Shown here: in pieces, positions 34,582-44,472 of the stretch | How positions within the stretch are numbered: the first letter of the stretch is position 1 | How the letters are laid out: each line of letters starts with the position of its first letter | Assembly: GCF_003362725.1 (NCBI RefSeq) | Contig: NZ_QKTV01000001.1 | Span: 620,001-684,000 of the forward strand | From: Winogradskyella aurantiaca | GTDB lineage: Bacteria > Bacteroidota > Bacteroidia > Flavobacteriales > Flavobacteriaceae | Direction: 5' to 3' | Length of the DNA stretch: 64,000 bases | Notes under the pieces: generated by a model | Databases searched by the model: none | What the model was told of the DNA's origin: nothing | What the model saw: the letters and a program-made list of their open reading frames with translations, nothing else | Position numbers and translations under genes: made by a program

Positions 34582-36140
34582 ACTTAAAACTAACAGAGTC
34601 ATTTACAAAAGCATTACCTGCCGATTCTAATTTGGAGAATTCTCGACGGCAAGTTTTTGAGGCAGGGTTTTCACATGTTCAGCCTAAGAAACCTTCTAAG
34701 CCGCAATTAATCCATGTCTCAGATGACATGTTAGATGAACTTGGAATTGGACAAGAGGACGCTAAGTCTGAGGATTTCCTAGAAATAATCTCAGGAGCCA
34801 AGGTCTATCCAAATACCAATCCTTACGCTATGGCTTATGCGGGCCACCAATTTGGAAACTGGGCTGGACAGCTAGGTGATGGTAGAGCTATAAACCTGTT
34901 TGAATTAAGACACAAAGACAAATTGTGGGCAGTACAATTAAAAGGGGCAGGAGAAACACCTTATTCCAGACAAGGGGATGGATTGGCAGTTTTAAGGTCT
35001 AGTATTAGAGAATACCTTTGTAGTGAAGCTATGTTTCATCTTGGTGTGCCTACTACACGAGCTTTGAGTTTGGTTCTTACCGGAGATCAGGTTCTACGAG
35101 ATATGCTTTATGATGGGCACCCAGAATACGAACAAGGGGCTATTGTTTCCAGAGTGGCTCCTTCATTTGTCAGGTTTGGAAACTTTGAATTGTTTGCCGC
35201 CCGACAGGACTTTGACAACCTCGAGCGTCTGGCAAATTACGTCATTGAGCAATTTTACTCTGATCTTGGTATTCCTTCCAAGGAAGTCTATATCGAATTT
35301 TTTAGAAGGGTTATGATCAACACATTAGAAATGATTATTCATTGGCAGCGTGTTGGCTTTGTACATGGGGTAATGAACACTGATAATATGTCAATACTTG
35401 GCCTAACAATTGACTATGGTCCTTATGGATGGCTAGAAGGTTTTGATTTTGGTTGGACGCCGAATACTACAGATAAACAAAATAAACGTTACCGGTATGG
35501 CAATCAACCTAATATTGCCTTGTGGAATTTATTGCAGTTGGCCAATGCCCTGTATCCCTTAATCGAGGAGACAGAACCACTAGAACAAATTTTACAAGAA
35601 TTCCAATCTAAATTTGATCTGAAGTGGCTAGACATGATGCGCTCTAAATTAGGCTTAAAGGGTCAGGAATCTGAAGATCTTGAATTAGTACAAAACCTTG
35701 AGGATGCCCTACTAAGTAGTGAAACGGACATGACTATATTTTTCAGACTTTTGTCCCATTACAGGATTGGGAAACCAGAAGCGGCATACAATCTTATTAA
35801 ACCTGCTTTTTATAAAGAGAATTTAAATTCTCCAGAACATAAAACCCTATGGAATAGCTGGTTTAAAAACTATGATAAGCGCTTGCAAAATGAGAAGTCC
35901 GATGATCGGTTAAGAGCATCTGGAATGAACTTGGCTAATCCCAAGTTTGTGTTGCGAAATTATATGGCGCAGATGGCAATTGATGCTGCCGAAAAAGGCG
36001 ATTATGCTTTAATAGGTGAGCTATTTCAACTTTTAAAAAACCCGTATGACGAACAACCCAATCAGGAACGTTGGTTTGCCAAACGCCCAGAATGGGCTAG
36101 ACATAAGGTCGGGTGTTCCATGTTGTCTTGTAGTTCTTGA
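34578..36140 (+). CDS. selO: Protein adenylyltransferase SelO (YdiU family)
   Basis: SelO is a pseudokinase-fold enzyme that AMPylates proteins and takes part in redox homeostasis. The 520-residue protein shows AGHQFGNWAGQLGDGRA, the nucleotide-binding GAGETPYSRQGDGLAVLRSS segment, and the metal-binding region GVMNTDNMSILG with TIDYGPYGWLEGFD. The C-terminus ends GCSMLSCSS, like E. coli YdiU, where a redox-active cysteine replaces the selenocysteine of animal SelO. The four-base overlap with msrA suggests translational coupling and supports a shared role in handling oxidised proteins. Confidence 0.95.
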   Translation: MNLKLTESFTKALPADSNLENSRRQVFEAGFSHVQPKKPSKPQLIHVSDDMLDELGIGQEDAKSEDFLEIISGAKVYPNTNPYAMAYAGHQFGNWAGQLGDGRAINLFELRHKDKLWAVQLKGAGETPYSRQGDGLAVLRSSIREYLCSEAMFHLGVPTTRALSLVLTGDQVLRDMLYDGHPEYEQGAIVSRVAPSFVRFGNFELFAARQDFDNLERLANYVIEQFYSDLGIPSKEVYIEFFRRVMINTLEMIIHWQRVGFVHGVMNTDNMSILGLTIDYGPYGWLEGFDFGWTPNTTDKQNKRYRYGNQPNIALWNLLQLANALYPLIEETEPLEQILQEFQSKFDLKWLDMMRSKLGLKGQESEDLELVQNLEDALLSSETDMTIFFRLLSHYRIGKPEAAYNLIKPAFYKENLNSPEHKTLWNSWFKNYDKRLQNEKSDDRLRASGMNLANPKFVLRNYMAQMAIDAAEKGDYALIGELFQLLKNPYDEQPNQERWFAKRPEWARHKVGCSMLSCSS

Positions 36141-36269
36141 TCCTTTAGCTATTAAATAAGGGGCATTATAATGGTTGAAACAAACACTTTTATTTGAACT
36201 GTTTTCAGTAAGGATAATGTCTTAAGGGCGACTTTTTTATAGAATTGAAACCACAATCAAACTCAAAAT

Positions 36270-36551
36270 ATGAAAGCTATTTGGAACAATCAGGTTATTG
36301 CGGAGAGCAATGATACTGTTGTAATTGAGGGCAACCATTACTTTCCTCATGACAGCATTAAAGCTAACTTTTTTAAATCGAGTAATACCCATACTGTGTG
36401 TCCATGGAAGGGTACGGCATCCTACTACAGTCTTGAAGTAGACGGCAAGGAAAATATGGATGCGGCATGGTACTATCCAGAGGTATCTGAACTTGCTACA
36501 GGAATTAAAAACCGTGTTGCATTCTGGAAAGGAGTGCAAGTTGTGGAATAA
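36270..36551 (+). CDS. DUF427 domain protein
   Basis: The 93-residue protein belongs to the DUF427 family (PF04248). The visible signature is the run from [15 protein letters not shown] to AAWYYPEV, with a conserved Cys-Pro-Trp-Lys-Gly core and a later Lys-rich tail ([10 protein letters not shown]). The biochemical function of the family is not established. It lies 129 bp after selO and four bases before the hydrolase-OsmC gene, which it probably shares a transcript with. A role in the surrounding stress genes is inference from position. Confidence 0.85.
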   Translation: MKAIWNNQVIAESNDTVVIEGNHYFPHDSIKANFFKSSNTHTVCPWKGTASYYSLEVDGKENMDAAWYYPEVSELATGIKNRVAFWKGVQVVE

Positions 36552-36555
36552 AATC

Positions 36556-37779
36556 ATGGCTACACAGAAACTAAAAATCACAAATAGAAAGGGTTTAGAA
36601 CTGAATGCTCAGCTAGAATTACCCGCGAATCAAAAACCAAATTACTACGCGATATTCGCACATTGCTTTACATGCAGTAGTAGTCTCAGTGCTGTTAGGA
36701 ATATTAGCAGGGCCTTGACTCATGATGGTTTTGCCGTCTTAAGATTTGATTTTACTGGATTGGGAAGATCTGAAGGCGATTTTGCCGACAGTCATTTTTC
36801 AGCAAACGTTGAGGATCTTATGGATGTCCATGACTATATGCGTACAATTTATGAGGCACCAAGTCTTTTAGTTGGGCATTCGCTAGGAGGTGCTGCTGTT
36901 TTAGTTGCTGCCTCGAAATTAGAAGCGGTAAAAGCTGTTGCTACTGTTGGTGCACCGGCCACGGTTGGCCATGTTAAACATTTGTTTTCGCATGCTATTG
37001 ATGAGGTCAAGGAGAAAGGGCGGGTTAAAGTAGATATCGGGGGTAGACCTTTTGAGATTGATGAAGCATTTGTAAACGAATTTGACAACACTAACCTGCC
37101 AGCTGTTGTTAAAGGGCTTCGTAAACCTTTGTTGATCATGCATTCACCATTTGATAAGATTGTTAGTATTGAAAATGCACAACAATTATATGTCAATGCC
37201 TTTCACCCGAAGAGTTTCGTGACCTTGGATGACGCTAACCATTTATTAACTCAGGACAAAGATGCTGCCTATGCTGGGGATGTCATTGGAACCTGGGCTA
37301 AGCGTTATTTTCCAAGGGTGGAGAATGTTATGCTGGATCCAATGGGAGAACAACTCGTGGGGCATTTAAACCTTTTGGAGGATAACTTTACTACTTCCAT
37401 TCAGACAAAAAACCACACCTTAATTGCTGATGAGCCCCAAGATATTGGCGGCAATGATTTTGGGCCGTCTCCATATGAGTACCTGAATGCAGCTCTTGCC
37501 AGTTGTACCGTAATGACCCTTAAATTGTATGCCAATAGAAAGAATTGGGACCTACACGAAGTGTTTGTTTACATTTCACATTCCAGAAAGCATAGCGATG
37601 ATTTAAACGTTGAGGTTGACAGTCCTAAATATTTAGATCATATCAGTAAAAAGTTAAAATTTGTTGGTAACTTAAGCACAGAACAAGAAGAACGCTTGAA
37701 GGAAATAGCATCCCGCTGCCCAGTACATCGTACTATAGAGAATCAAGTTGTTTTTCAAACCGATATAATCAGAGACTGA
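36556..37779 (+). CDS. Alpha/beta-hydrolase fused to OsmC-type peroxidase
   Basis: The 407-residue protein joins two domains. Residues about 1-255 are a serine hydrolase with GLGRSEGDF and the nucleophile elbow GHSLGG. DKIV supplies the acid, and NHLLTQ the His. Residues about 275-407 are an OsmC/Ohr-like domain with the peroxidatic Cys in [12 protein letters not shown] and the second Cys in [10 protein letters not shown]. The fusion is known in several bacteria and may detoxify organic or acyl hydroperoxides. An ATG at 36460 in the same frame lies inside the DUF427 gene. ATG 36556 starts the recognisable domain and is preferred. egtB follows two bases after the stop. Confidence 0.92.
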   Translation: MATQKLKITNRKGLELNAQLELPANQKPNYYAIFAHCFTCSSSLSAVRNISRALTHDGFAVLRFDFTGLGRSEGDFADSHFSANVEDLMDVHDYMRTIYEAPSLLVGHSLGGAAVLVAASKLEAVKAVATVGAPATVGHVKHLFSHAIDEVKEKGRVKVDIGGRPFEIDEAFVNEFDNTNLPAVVKGLRKPLLIMHSPFDKIVSIENAQQLYVNAFHPKSFVTLDDANHLLTQDKDAAYAGDVIGTWAKRYFPRVENVMLDPMGEQLVGHLNLLEDNFTTSIQTKNHTLIADEPQDIGGNDFGPSPYEYLNAALASCTVMTLKLYANRKNWDLHEVFVYISHSRKHSDDLNVEVDSPKYLDHISKKLKFVGNLSTEQEERLKEIASRCPVHRTIENQVVFQTDIIRD

Positions 37780-37781
37780 TT

Positions 37782-38948
37782 TTGCAACTGATCCAATCCA
37801 ATGCTATTACAAAAGAACGCTTTCTAGGAGTTAGAGCGCTAACTGAATCCATTTGTTCCTCTCTGGTGCCCGAAGATACGGTAGTGCAACCCACTGAATT
37901 TGTGTCACCACCTAAATGGCATTTGGCCCACACCACATGGTTTTTTGAGCAGTTTGTGCTCACCAAAAAGCCATATTATAGCTGGTATAAGGAAGACTAC
38001 TCTTATTTTTTCAACAGCTATTATAATAATGTAGGGGATCGGGTTATAAGGGCAGAAAGAGGTGTCATGACTAGGCCGGTTCTTCAAGATATTCTTGATT
38101 ATAGGAGACACGTTAATTCTGAAATGGCGGCGATACTTGAGATGGATCTTACACCTGATTTGTATGACATTATAGAAATCGGTCTTCAACATGAGCAACA
38201 GCATCAGGAACTTTTGTTCTATGACATCAAATACATCCTTGGACATCAACCAAGTTTTCCTATTCTTGATTTTAAGGTGAAATTAAAGCCAGTCACGGAG
38301 CAAAGGTTTGTTCCAATCTCTGAAGGCCTATACATTATTGGTTATTCTGGAGAGGGATTTTGTTTTGACAATGAGCTAGGCCCGCATAAAATCTTTTTAA
38401 ACGATTTTGCTATTGCAAACCAATTGGTTTCAAATAAAGAGTATTTGGAATTTATGAAGGCAGGGGGGTATGAGGATTTTAATCTTTGGCATGCTGAAGG
38501 TTGGGATTTTATACAATCGAATGCCATTAAAGCACCTTTATATTGGCATAAAACAACAGATGGTTGGAAGCATTATACTTTAAATGGCTTTAAAGAGATC
38601 CATCCGGACGAACCCGTGGTGCATGTAAGTTTTTATGAAGCTTTCGCCTATGCTCAATGGAAAGATCTTAGATTACCAACTGAATTTGAATGGGAAGTGG
38701 CTTCCTCACAGTTTGACTATGGGCAATTATGGGAATGGACTTATAGTGCCTATTTACCCTATCCAAATTACACAAAGGCCGAAGGGGCTCTTGGGGAATA
38801 CAATGGGAAGTTTATGGTTAATCAGATGGTTCTTAAAGGTAGCTCTGTGGTAACCTCTCCAAATCACTCAAGACCAACGTATCGCAATTTTTTTCACCCA
38901 AATATGCGCTGGCAGTATGCCGGAATAAGACTAGCTAAATCTATATGA
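37782..38948 (+). CDS. egtB: Ergothioneine biosynthesis sulfoxide synthase EgtB
   Basis: EgtB is a non-haem iron enzyme that joins a thiol donor to N-alpha-trimethylhistidine. The 388-residue protein has the N-terminal DinB-like domain with PPKWHLAHTTWFFE (His50). The HEQQHQELL motif gives His137 and His141, completing the three-His iron site. The C-terminal half is a formylglycine-generating-enzyme-like domain (LYIIGY ... PVVHVSFYEAFAYAQWKDLRLPTEFEWEVA). The start codon is TTG at 37782, since the next Met is more than 110 codons in. The gene overlaps egtD by four bases. No egtA, egtC or egtE lies nearby. Confidence 0.94.
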   Translation: MQLIQSNAITKERFLGVRALTESICSSLVPEDTVVQPTEFVSPPKWHLAHTTWFFEQFVLTKKPYYSWYKEDYSYFFNSYYNNVGDRVIRAERGVMTRPVLQDILDYRRHVNSEMAAILEMDLTPDLYDIIEIGLQHEQQHQELLFYDIKYILGHQPSFPILDFKVKLKPVTEQRFVPISEGLYIIGYSGEGFCFDNELGPHKIFLNDFAIANQLVSNKEYLEFMKAGGYEDFNLWHAEGWDFIQSNAIKAPLYWHKTTDGWKHYTLNGFKEIHPDEPVVHVSFYEAFAYAQWKDLRLPTEFEWEVASSQFDYGQLWEWTYSAYLPYPNYTKAEGALGEYNGKFMVNQMVLKGSSVVTSPNHSRPTYRNFFHPNMRWQYAGIRLAKSI

Positions 38949-39883
38949 TAAACAGTTTTGCAGAAGACGTTCAACAAGGTCTTAGTGCTCCCCAGAAATT
39001 TCTAAAATCAAAATATTTTTACGATGATAACGGTAGCCGAATATTTCAAGAGATTATGGCTATGCCAGAATACTATTTGACGGATGCTGAGTTTGAAATC
39101 TTATCACTCCAGTCGAAGCAAATTTATGAGGCACTTAACTTTGATAGGCCTTTCAATATTGTAGAACTTGGTCCTGGTGATGGGTTTAAGACCTTTAAAC
39201 TGTTAGAATACCTGGTAAATGCAGGTAAAGAGTTTTTCTATGTCCCCATTGATATTTCTCAAGAAGCTATCGACGCACTTACCAAGAGACTTAAGGAAAA
39301 ATTACCAGATCTGAATATTAAACCACAGGTAGGCGATTATTTTGAAGAGTTAAAGAAAAATATTGTGAGTCAATATCCCAGTTTGTTACTTCTGTTAGGT
39401 GGAAATATTGGTAATTATCCGAAGGATAGAGCCATGGAACTCTTAGGACTCTTTAATGAGCATATGAAGTTACAGGACAAATTATTAGTTGGTTTTGATC
39501 TTAAGAAGAATCCCCTGGTTATTAAGAATGCATATGACGACCCACATGGTATTACCAAACGCTTTAACTTAAATTTATTGCTTCGCATCAATAGAGAACT
39601 GGAGGCTGACTTTAAGATAGATGACTTTGATTTTTATTGTCATTATGATCCTATGTCTGGGGAGGTCAGGAGTTATCTGGTAAGTTTAAGAAATCAAAGT
39701 GTGAAAATAGGTGTTCTGGATAGGGTTTTTGATTTTGGCTATGGTGAAGTCATATGGACAGAATTATCTAAAAAATACGATTTTGAAGAAATAGGCGAAT
39801 TAGCTGATTGCACGTATTTTAAACTACTCAACAACTTTCTGGACTGCAAGCACTATTTTACTGATACACTCTGGGAAAAATAG
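38945..39883 (+). CDS. egtD: L-histidine N-alpha-methyltransferase EgtD
   Basis: EgtD methylates histidine three times with S-adenosylmethionine to give hercynine, the substrate of EgtB. The 312-residue protein has the family start LKSKYFYDDNGSRIFQEIMAMPEYYLTDAEFEIL. The SAM-binding NIVELGPGDGFKT motif, LLLLLGGNIGNYP and the late segment DFDFYCHYDPMSGEVRSYLVSL also fit the family. ATGA overlap with egtB shows coupled translation. The pair is enough for ergothioneine core synthesis if a beta-lyase is encoded elsewhere. It ends the redox-defence run. Confidence 0.95.
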   Translation: MINSFAEDVQQGLSAPQKFLKSKYFYDDNGSRIFQEIMAMPEYYLTDAEFEILSLQSKQIYEALNFDRPFNIVELGPGDGFKTFKLLEYLVNAGKEFFYVPIDISQEAIDALTKRLKEKLPDLNIKPQVGDYFEELKKNIVSQYPSLLLLLGGNIGNYPKDRAMELLGLFNEHMKLQDKLLVGFDLKKNPLVIKNAYDDPHGITKRFNLNLLLRINRELEADFKIDDFDFYCHYDPMSGEVRSYLVSLRNQSVKIGVLDRVFDFGYGEVIWTELSKKYDFEEIGELADCTYFKLLNNFLDCKHYFTDTLWEK

Positions 39884-39897
39884 ACGATACTTTTACC

Positions 39898-39905
39898 TAT
39901 TTTTG
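39898..39905 (+). promoter_or_regulatory. Possible -7 element for the phosphoesterase-barrel gene
   Basis: TATTTTTG matches TAnnTTTG and lies 20 bases before the ATG at 39926, in the 42-bp gap after egtD. No -33 TTG is found at the usual distance, so support is partial. Confidence 0.35.
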
Positions 39906-39925
39906 ATAATAACAATTGTGATAGT

Positions 39926-42900
39926 ATGAGGAATTTTCAATGGTTTCTTTGGGTACTAAGCCTCTTGATCTTGGAGAGCTGTGCTACTTATAATCTTCAG
40001 GTTGAAGCATTCTCGGAGACAGCGTATCCGTTGGATAAGAGTATTGAACATAGTTTTTACCTTTTAGGTGACGCCGGTAATTCAGAATTTGGATCAGTTT
40101 CACAAGCAATTCAGTCGTTCGAGAAAGCTTTGGATTCTGCCTCGAGTAACAGTACAGCAATAATCCTTGGAGATAATATTTACGAAAAAGGGTGGTCTAC
40201 AAAATCCAAAGAATCAGAGGCAGATGCTGAACATAAAATTAAAGTTCAGACGGAAGCCCTCAAAGATTTTAAGGGCCGTCCAATAATCATTCCTGGAAAT
40301 CATGATTGGTATTCTGGATTGGACGGATTAAAAGCCCAGGAGAAATTTGTTGAAGATGCCCTGGGGAAAAACACCTTTTTACCAGAAAACGGTTGTCCGA
40401 TTGAACGTATTAATATTTCAGATGATATTGTGCTAATCATCGTAGACTCCCAATGGTATATTACCAAATGGGACAAGTATCCAAAAATAAATGATAAATG
40501 TGAGTTTAAGACTCGTGACCGTTTTATAGATGAGTTCGAGGGGGAAGTAAAAAAGGCACGTGGGAAAACTACCATAATTGCCATTCATCATCCTATGTTT
40601 ACCAACGGACCACATGGAGGGCAGTATAGCTTTGGATCGCACATGTCTCCGATTCCAATTTTAGGAACTCTCAAAAACCTGGTCCGTAAGTTAGGTGGGG
40701 TGTCTAATGCCGATTTGAATAATGCGCGTTATCGGGAGTTAAAGAAGCTATTGGTTACTATTGCTCGAGAAAATGACAAGGCATTATTTGTTTCTGGTCA
40801 TGAGCACAGTCTCCAATACATTGTAGAAGATAGAGTGCCTCAAATAGTTAGCGGTTCTGGATCTAAAAAGAGTCCGACTAGGAATGTAGGTGGTGGCAAG
40901 TTTTCTTATGGTCAACAAGGTTATGCCCGATTGGATGTATTTGATGATGGCTCCTCATGGGTTCGTTTTTACGAAATAAACAAAACAGAGCCTGTATTTA
41001 CTACTAGAGTCATAGCGGCCAATGAAGATGCTGGGATTGATTATCCTGAGTCCTTCCCAGACTCGATAACAACTTCAATTTATACCAAAGAAGAGACGCA
41101 AAAGACTCGGTCTTATGAACGCTACTGGGGCAAACGTTATCGGGAGTATTTTGGCACGGAGGTGACGCTTCCAACGGTACATCTAGACACCCTTTATGGG
41201 GGGCTCAAGCCAGTTCGTAAGGGTGGTGGCCATCAATCCAAATCACTGCGGTTTGAGGATAATGAAGGCCGAGAATACATTATGCGTGCTTTACGTAAAA
41301 ATCCAACACAGTATTTACAATCGGTTGTGTTTAAAGATCAGTATATAACACCAGATCTTGAAGGGACAGATACAGAAGGCTTGGTGGCGGATGTATTCAC
41401 AGGGTCACATCCTTATGCACCTTTTACAATAGCAGAATTATCAAAAGCTGTTGATGTCTATCACACAACACCACGGTTGTTTTATGTTCCAAAACAGAAA
41501 ACAATTGGAAAGTTTAATGATGAGTTTGGTGATGAAATATACATGATCGAGGAACGTGCTGGCGATGGGCATGGTGATAAGGCGGGATTTGGCTATTCTA
41601 ACAAGTTAATTAGTACGTACGATTTATTGGAAGAATTACGCGATGATGAAGATAATATTTTGGACGAAGCTTCTTATTTGAGAGCGCGACTCTTCGATAT
41701 GCTTATTGGCGATTGGGACCGTCATCAAGATCAATGGCGCTGGGCGCGATTTAAAGAAAATGGTAAAACCATTTACCGACCGGTCCCAAGAGATAGAGAT
41801 CAGGCTTTTTCTTTAATGGATGATGGATTTCTAATGGGTACCGCCACCTGGCTAGTGCCTTCTATAAGATTGATAAGATCTTATGAAGCAGAGTTAAAGA
41901 ATCCAAAATGGTTTAATTTAGAGCCCTATCCATTAGATGTTGCCTTGTTAAGCACTACCCCGAAGGAAGAATGGATAACTCAGGCCAAGTATCTTCAAGA
42001 TAATATTACCGAAGAAGTTATAAATAAGGCTTTTTTAAACTTTCCTGAAGAAGTTAGAGATCACACCATTGACACCATAAAGAGCAAACTTCTAGGTAGA
42101 AAAGCACTGTTAACAAGCTTAGCTGAAGATTATTACAAGGTGGTTAATAAATATACCACGGTAACTGGTACCGATAAAGATGACTACTTTGAGATTGAAC
42201 GGCTAAGCGATGGGCGCACACGAGTGCGTGTGTATAGAATTATAAAAGGTAAGAAGGAGCGCCTGTATAAAGACCGAATCTTTTTCCCCGATGAACATAA
42301 GGAGGTTTGGATTTATGGCCTGGATGATGAGGATTACTTTGAGGTAAAAGGGTTGTCCCAGCGCAAAATCTCATTGCGTATTATTGGCGGTCAGGGTACG
42401 GATAGCTACAATATAGAGCAAGGGGCAGGAGTGCATGTCTATGATTATCTGTCTAGAGAGAACAACTTTCTTACCAATAAGGGGCACAGGCATTTAAAGG
42501 ATGACTACTACACCAATTTTTACGATTTTAAAAAAGTTAAATACAATTCGGGAATCATCATTCCGCTTATTGGGTATAATCCAGATGATGGTTTTAAATT
42601 AGGTGTCGGAGCTAATTTGAAAATGAATGGATTTGACAACCAGTATTTTTCATCGAGTCATGCATTTAACGGTCATATATTTTTTGCAACTGGTGGTTTT
42701 GATTTGAATTATAAAGGGGAATTCTCTGAAATATTTAGAAATACATTTTTAGGTGTGAATGGTCGTATTACCTCACCTAATTTTGCTGTTAACTTCTTCG
42801 GATTTGGAAACTCCACTCCAAATCTAAGCGTCGGAGATGAGCAACAAGACCTTGATTATAACAGGGTGCGAAAATCCACTTACGATATAGCTGCTTCAAT

Positions 42901-43612
42901 AATTAAGAGGGGCGACTATGGAAGCTATTTTTCTGTTGGCGTGGAGTTTCAGTCCATCGGCATAGAGAATACCCCTGGTAGATTTATAAATGAGGTTCTG
43001 CCATTTGATGGAAATCCGCCTAGAGATGAGTTTATAAGTGCCCAATTAAACTATCGCTATAGAAATGCTGATAATCTGGCTTTTCCAACACTGGGTCTCG
43101 ACTTTAATTTAACGGTTGGTTATAACAATAACGTTAATAATTCAAATGACTATTCGTATATCATATCATGGTTAGGAGCAGCCTTAAAATTGGAACCACG
43201 TGGAAAGTTTGTTTTAGCTTCTAAAATTGGGACTCAATTCAATTTAGGTGATGACTATGAATTTTATCAAGCGGCTACTATTGGAGCCAATAACGGCTTA
43301 AGAGGGTATAGGAATGAGCGCTTTTCTGGAAAACAATCCTTTTATCAGACTACGGATTTACGATGGAATTTAAAAAGAGCAGTTACCTCAATTGTTCCCA
43401 TTGAGTATGGGGTATTTCTAGGTTTTGATTATGGTCGTGTATGGGTTAGTAATGATTTGGTTGAAGACCCTGGGTTCAATAAAGACCGACTTAATACTTC
43501 TTTTGGTGGTGGGCTCTTTTTAAATTTGGTAGATACCTTATCTGCTAATGTAGGTTTGTTTAATTCGGACGATAGTCTGCGCTTTTCATTTGGTTTTGGA
43601 TTTGGATTCTAA
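39926..43612 (+). CDS. Metallophosphoesterase fused to an outer-membrane beta-barrel
   Basis: The 1228-residue protein has a lipobox-like signal (ILESC, Cys19). A calcineurin-type phosphoesterase domain spans about 42-345, with Asp49 (LLGDAG), LGDN at 82-84, GNHD ending at Asp127, His221-His222 and GHEH at 291-294. These are all the metal ligands of the family. The middle part (about 370-840) is uncharacterised and contains RPVPRDRDQAFS. The last 370 residues look like a BamA/TamA-type surface-antigen barrel with periodic aromatic strands, RGYRNERFSG and a terminal Phe. It is probably an outer-membrane phosphatase. The TTG/ATG context is simple. The stop overlaps the convergent gene by four bases. 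Confidence 0.88.
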   Translation: MRNFQWFLWVLSLLILESCATYNLQVEAFSETAYPLDKSIEHSFYLLGDAGNSEFGSVSQAIQSFEKALDSASSNSTAIILGDNIYEKGWSTKSKESEADAEHKIKVQTEALKDFKGRPIIIPGNHDWYSGLDGLKAQEKFVEDALGKNTFLPENGCPIERINISDDIVLIIVDSQWYITKWDKYPKINDKCEFKTRDRFIDEFEGEVKKARGKTTIIAIHHPMFTNGPHGGQYSFGSHMSPIPILGTLKNLVRKLGGVSNADLNNARYRELKKLLVTIARENDKALFVSGHEHSLQYIVEDRVPQIVSGSGSKKSPTRNVGGGKFSYGQQGYARLDVFDDGSSWVRFYEINKTEPVFTTRVIAANEDAGIDYPESFPDSITTSIYTKEETQKTRSYERYWGKRYREYFGTEVTLPTVHLDTLYGGLKPVRKGGGHQSKSLRFEDNEGREYIMRALRKNPTQYLQSVVFKDQYITPDLEGTDTEGLVADVFTGSHPYAPFTIAELSKAVDVYHTTPRLFYVPKQKTIGKFNDEFGDEIYMIEERAGDGHGDKAGFGYSNKLISTYDLLEELRDDEDNILDEASYLRARLFDMLIGDWDRHQDQWRWARFKENGKTIYRPVPRDRDQAFSLMDDGFLMGTATWLVPSIRLIRSYEAELKNPKWFNLEPYPLDVALLSTTPKEEWITQAKYLQDNITEEVINKAFLNFPEEVRDHTIDTIKSKLLGRKALLTSLAEDYYKVVNKYTTVTGTDKDDYFEIERLSDGRTRVRVYRIIKGKKERLYKDRIFFPDEHKEVWIYGLDDEDYFEVKGLSQRKISLRIIGGQGTDSYNIEQGAGVHVYDYLSRENNFLTNKGHRHLKDDYYTNFYDFKKVKYNSGIIIPLIGYNPDDGFKLGVGANLKMNGFDNQYFSSSHAFNGHIFFATGGFDLNYKGEFSEIFRNTFLGVNGRITSPNFAVNFFGFGNSTPNLSVGDEQQDLDYNRVRKSTYDIAASIIKRGDYGSYFSVGVEFQSIGIENTPGRFINEVLPFDGNPPRDEFISAQLNYRYRNADNLAFPTLGLDFNLTVGYNNNVNNSNDYSYIISWLGAALKLEPRGKFVLASKIGTQFNLGDDYEFYQAATIGANNGLRGYRNERFSGKQSFYQTTDLRWNLKRAVTSIVPIEYGVFLGFDYGRVWVSNDLVEDPGFNKDRLNTSFGGGLFLNLVDTLSANVGLFNSDDSLRFSFGFGFGF

Positions 43613-44418
43613 TCAATATCAAAGCTGTAAATATTACCACCAACCCAAGCGCTACGCTCGTCTGTGATTACTACTTTATTTAAGCCAAAAAAGCCAATCC
43701 CTTCTTTTTGAGAGGAATGCTTCAAATCCAATTTTTCTATACTACCCGAGAAGAAATCATCGCCTGAAAAATCACTCAACTTCCATAAGCGGTAATGATT
43801 CAATAAAACTACTGTACTGCCATCCATACTTATAGCCGCTGAGGTCACCTTGCTTTGCTTTTCATGAAATTTGTGGGACCCTATCTTTTTGGCTTTGTGT
43901 TCACCTTGCTCATTAGGGACTTTGTACACTGCTGTTTTACCCTCCTCCTTAGTAAATAGGTAAAAGTGATTTTTAAATAAAAAGTACCCTTCAAAGTTTT
44001 TTTCATTAGAATCCTTAGGAAGTTTAAACGCAATTAATTCGGGTTGAACATGCAATTGATTAAGGTCTGATTCTTTGACCTTATAAATTTTATAAGTGTT
44101 TCGCTGTTTATCATTATTTCCAAAATCACCGATGTAAAGATTGCCCTTAGCATCTATAGTGAGATCTTCCCAATCTTTATTCTTAGTGTCCTTTAACTTT
44201 AGTCTATGAGTAGTTTTGCCTTGATCATTAATAGCAATTAATTCATTAGAATTTCCCGAATCTTGTATTACCCAAAATACTTTGTGTTTAGAGTCGTATT
44301 CAACTGCAGAAATTTCCTTTAAGTCAGATTCAGTTTGGCAAATGACCTTAAGTTGACCGTGTGAGCAGGCAGTAAAGAGCAGCAAGCAAAATAAATAATA
44401 AGCCAAAAATCGATTCAT
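43609..44418 (-). CDS. Lipoprotein, SdiA-regulated/YjiK-like beta-propeller candidate
   Basis: The 269-residue lipoprotein has a signal ending LLFTAC (Cys18). Repeated segments (EISAVEYDSKHKVFWVIQDSG, WEDLTIDAKGNLYIGDFGNN, and a late EGIGFFGLNKVVITDE) resemble blades of SdiA-regulated/esterase-like propellers. No catalytic motif is obvious. It is convergent with the phosphoesterase gene (stops interleaved at 43609-43612) and divergent from the flavoprotein gene. The function is unknown. The propeller reading is moderate inference from the repeated D-x-x-G-N patterns. Confidence 0.7.
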   Translation of the reverse strand: MNRFLAYYLFCLLLFTACSHGQLKVICQTESDLKEISAVEYDSKHKVFWVIQDSGNSNELIAINDQGKTTHRLKLKDTKNKDWEDLTIDAKGNLYIGDFGNNDKQRNTYKIYKVKESDLNQLHVQPELIAFKLPKDSNEKNFEGYFLFKNHFYLFTKEEGKTAVYKVPNEQGEHKAKKIGSHKFHEKQSKVTSAAISMDGSTVVLLNHYRLWKLSDFSGDDFFSGSIEKLDLKHSSQKEGIGFFGLNKVVITDERSAWVGGNIYSFDID

Positions 44419-44472
44419 TCTTCCAAAAAGAACTTAAATGTGATAGTCGAAGTGTAATTTAGCAATATAAAC

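Noticed and set aside
36460-36555. Longer start for the hydrolase-OsmC fusion
   Set aside because: It would overlap 92 bases of the DUF427 gene and adds no recognisable sequence.
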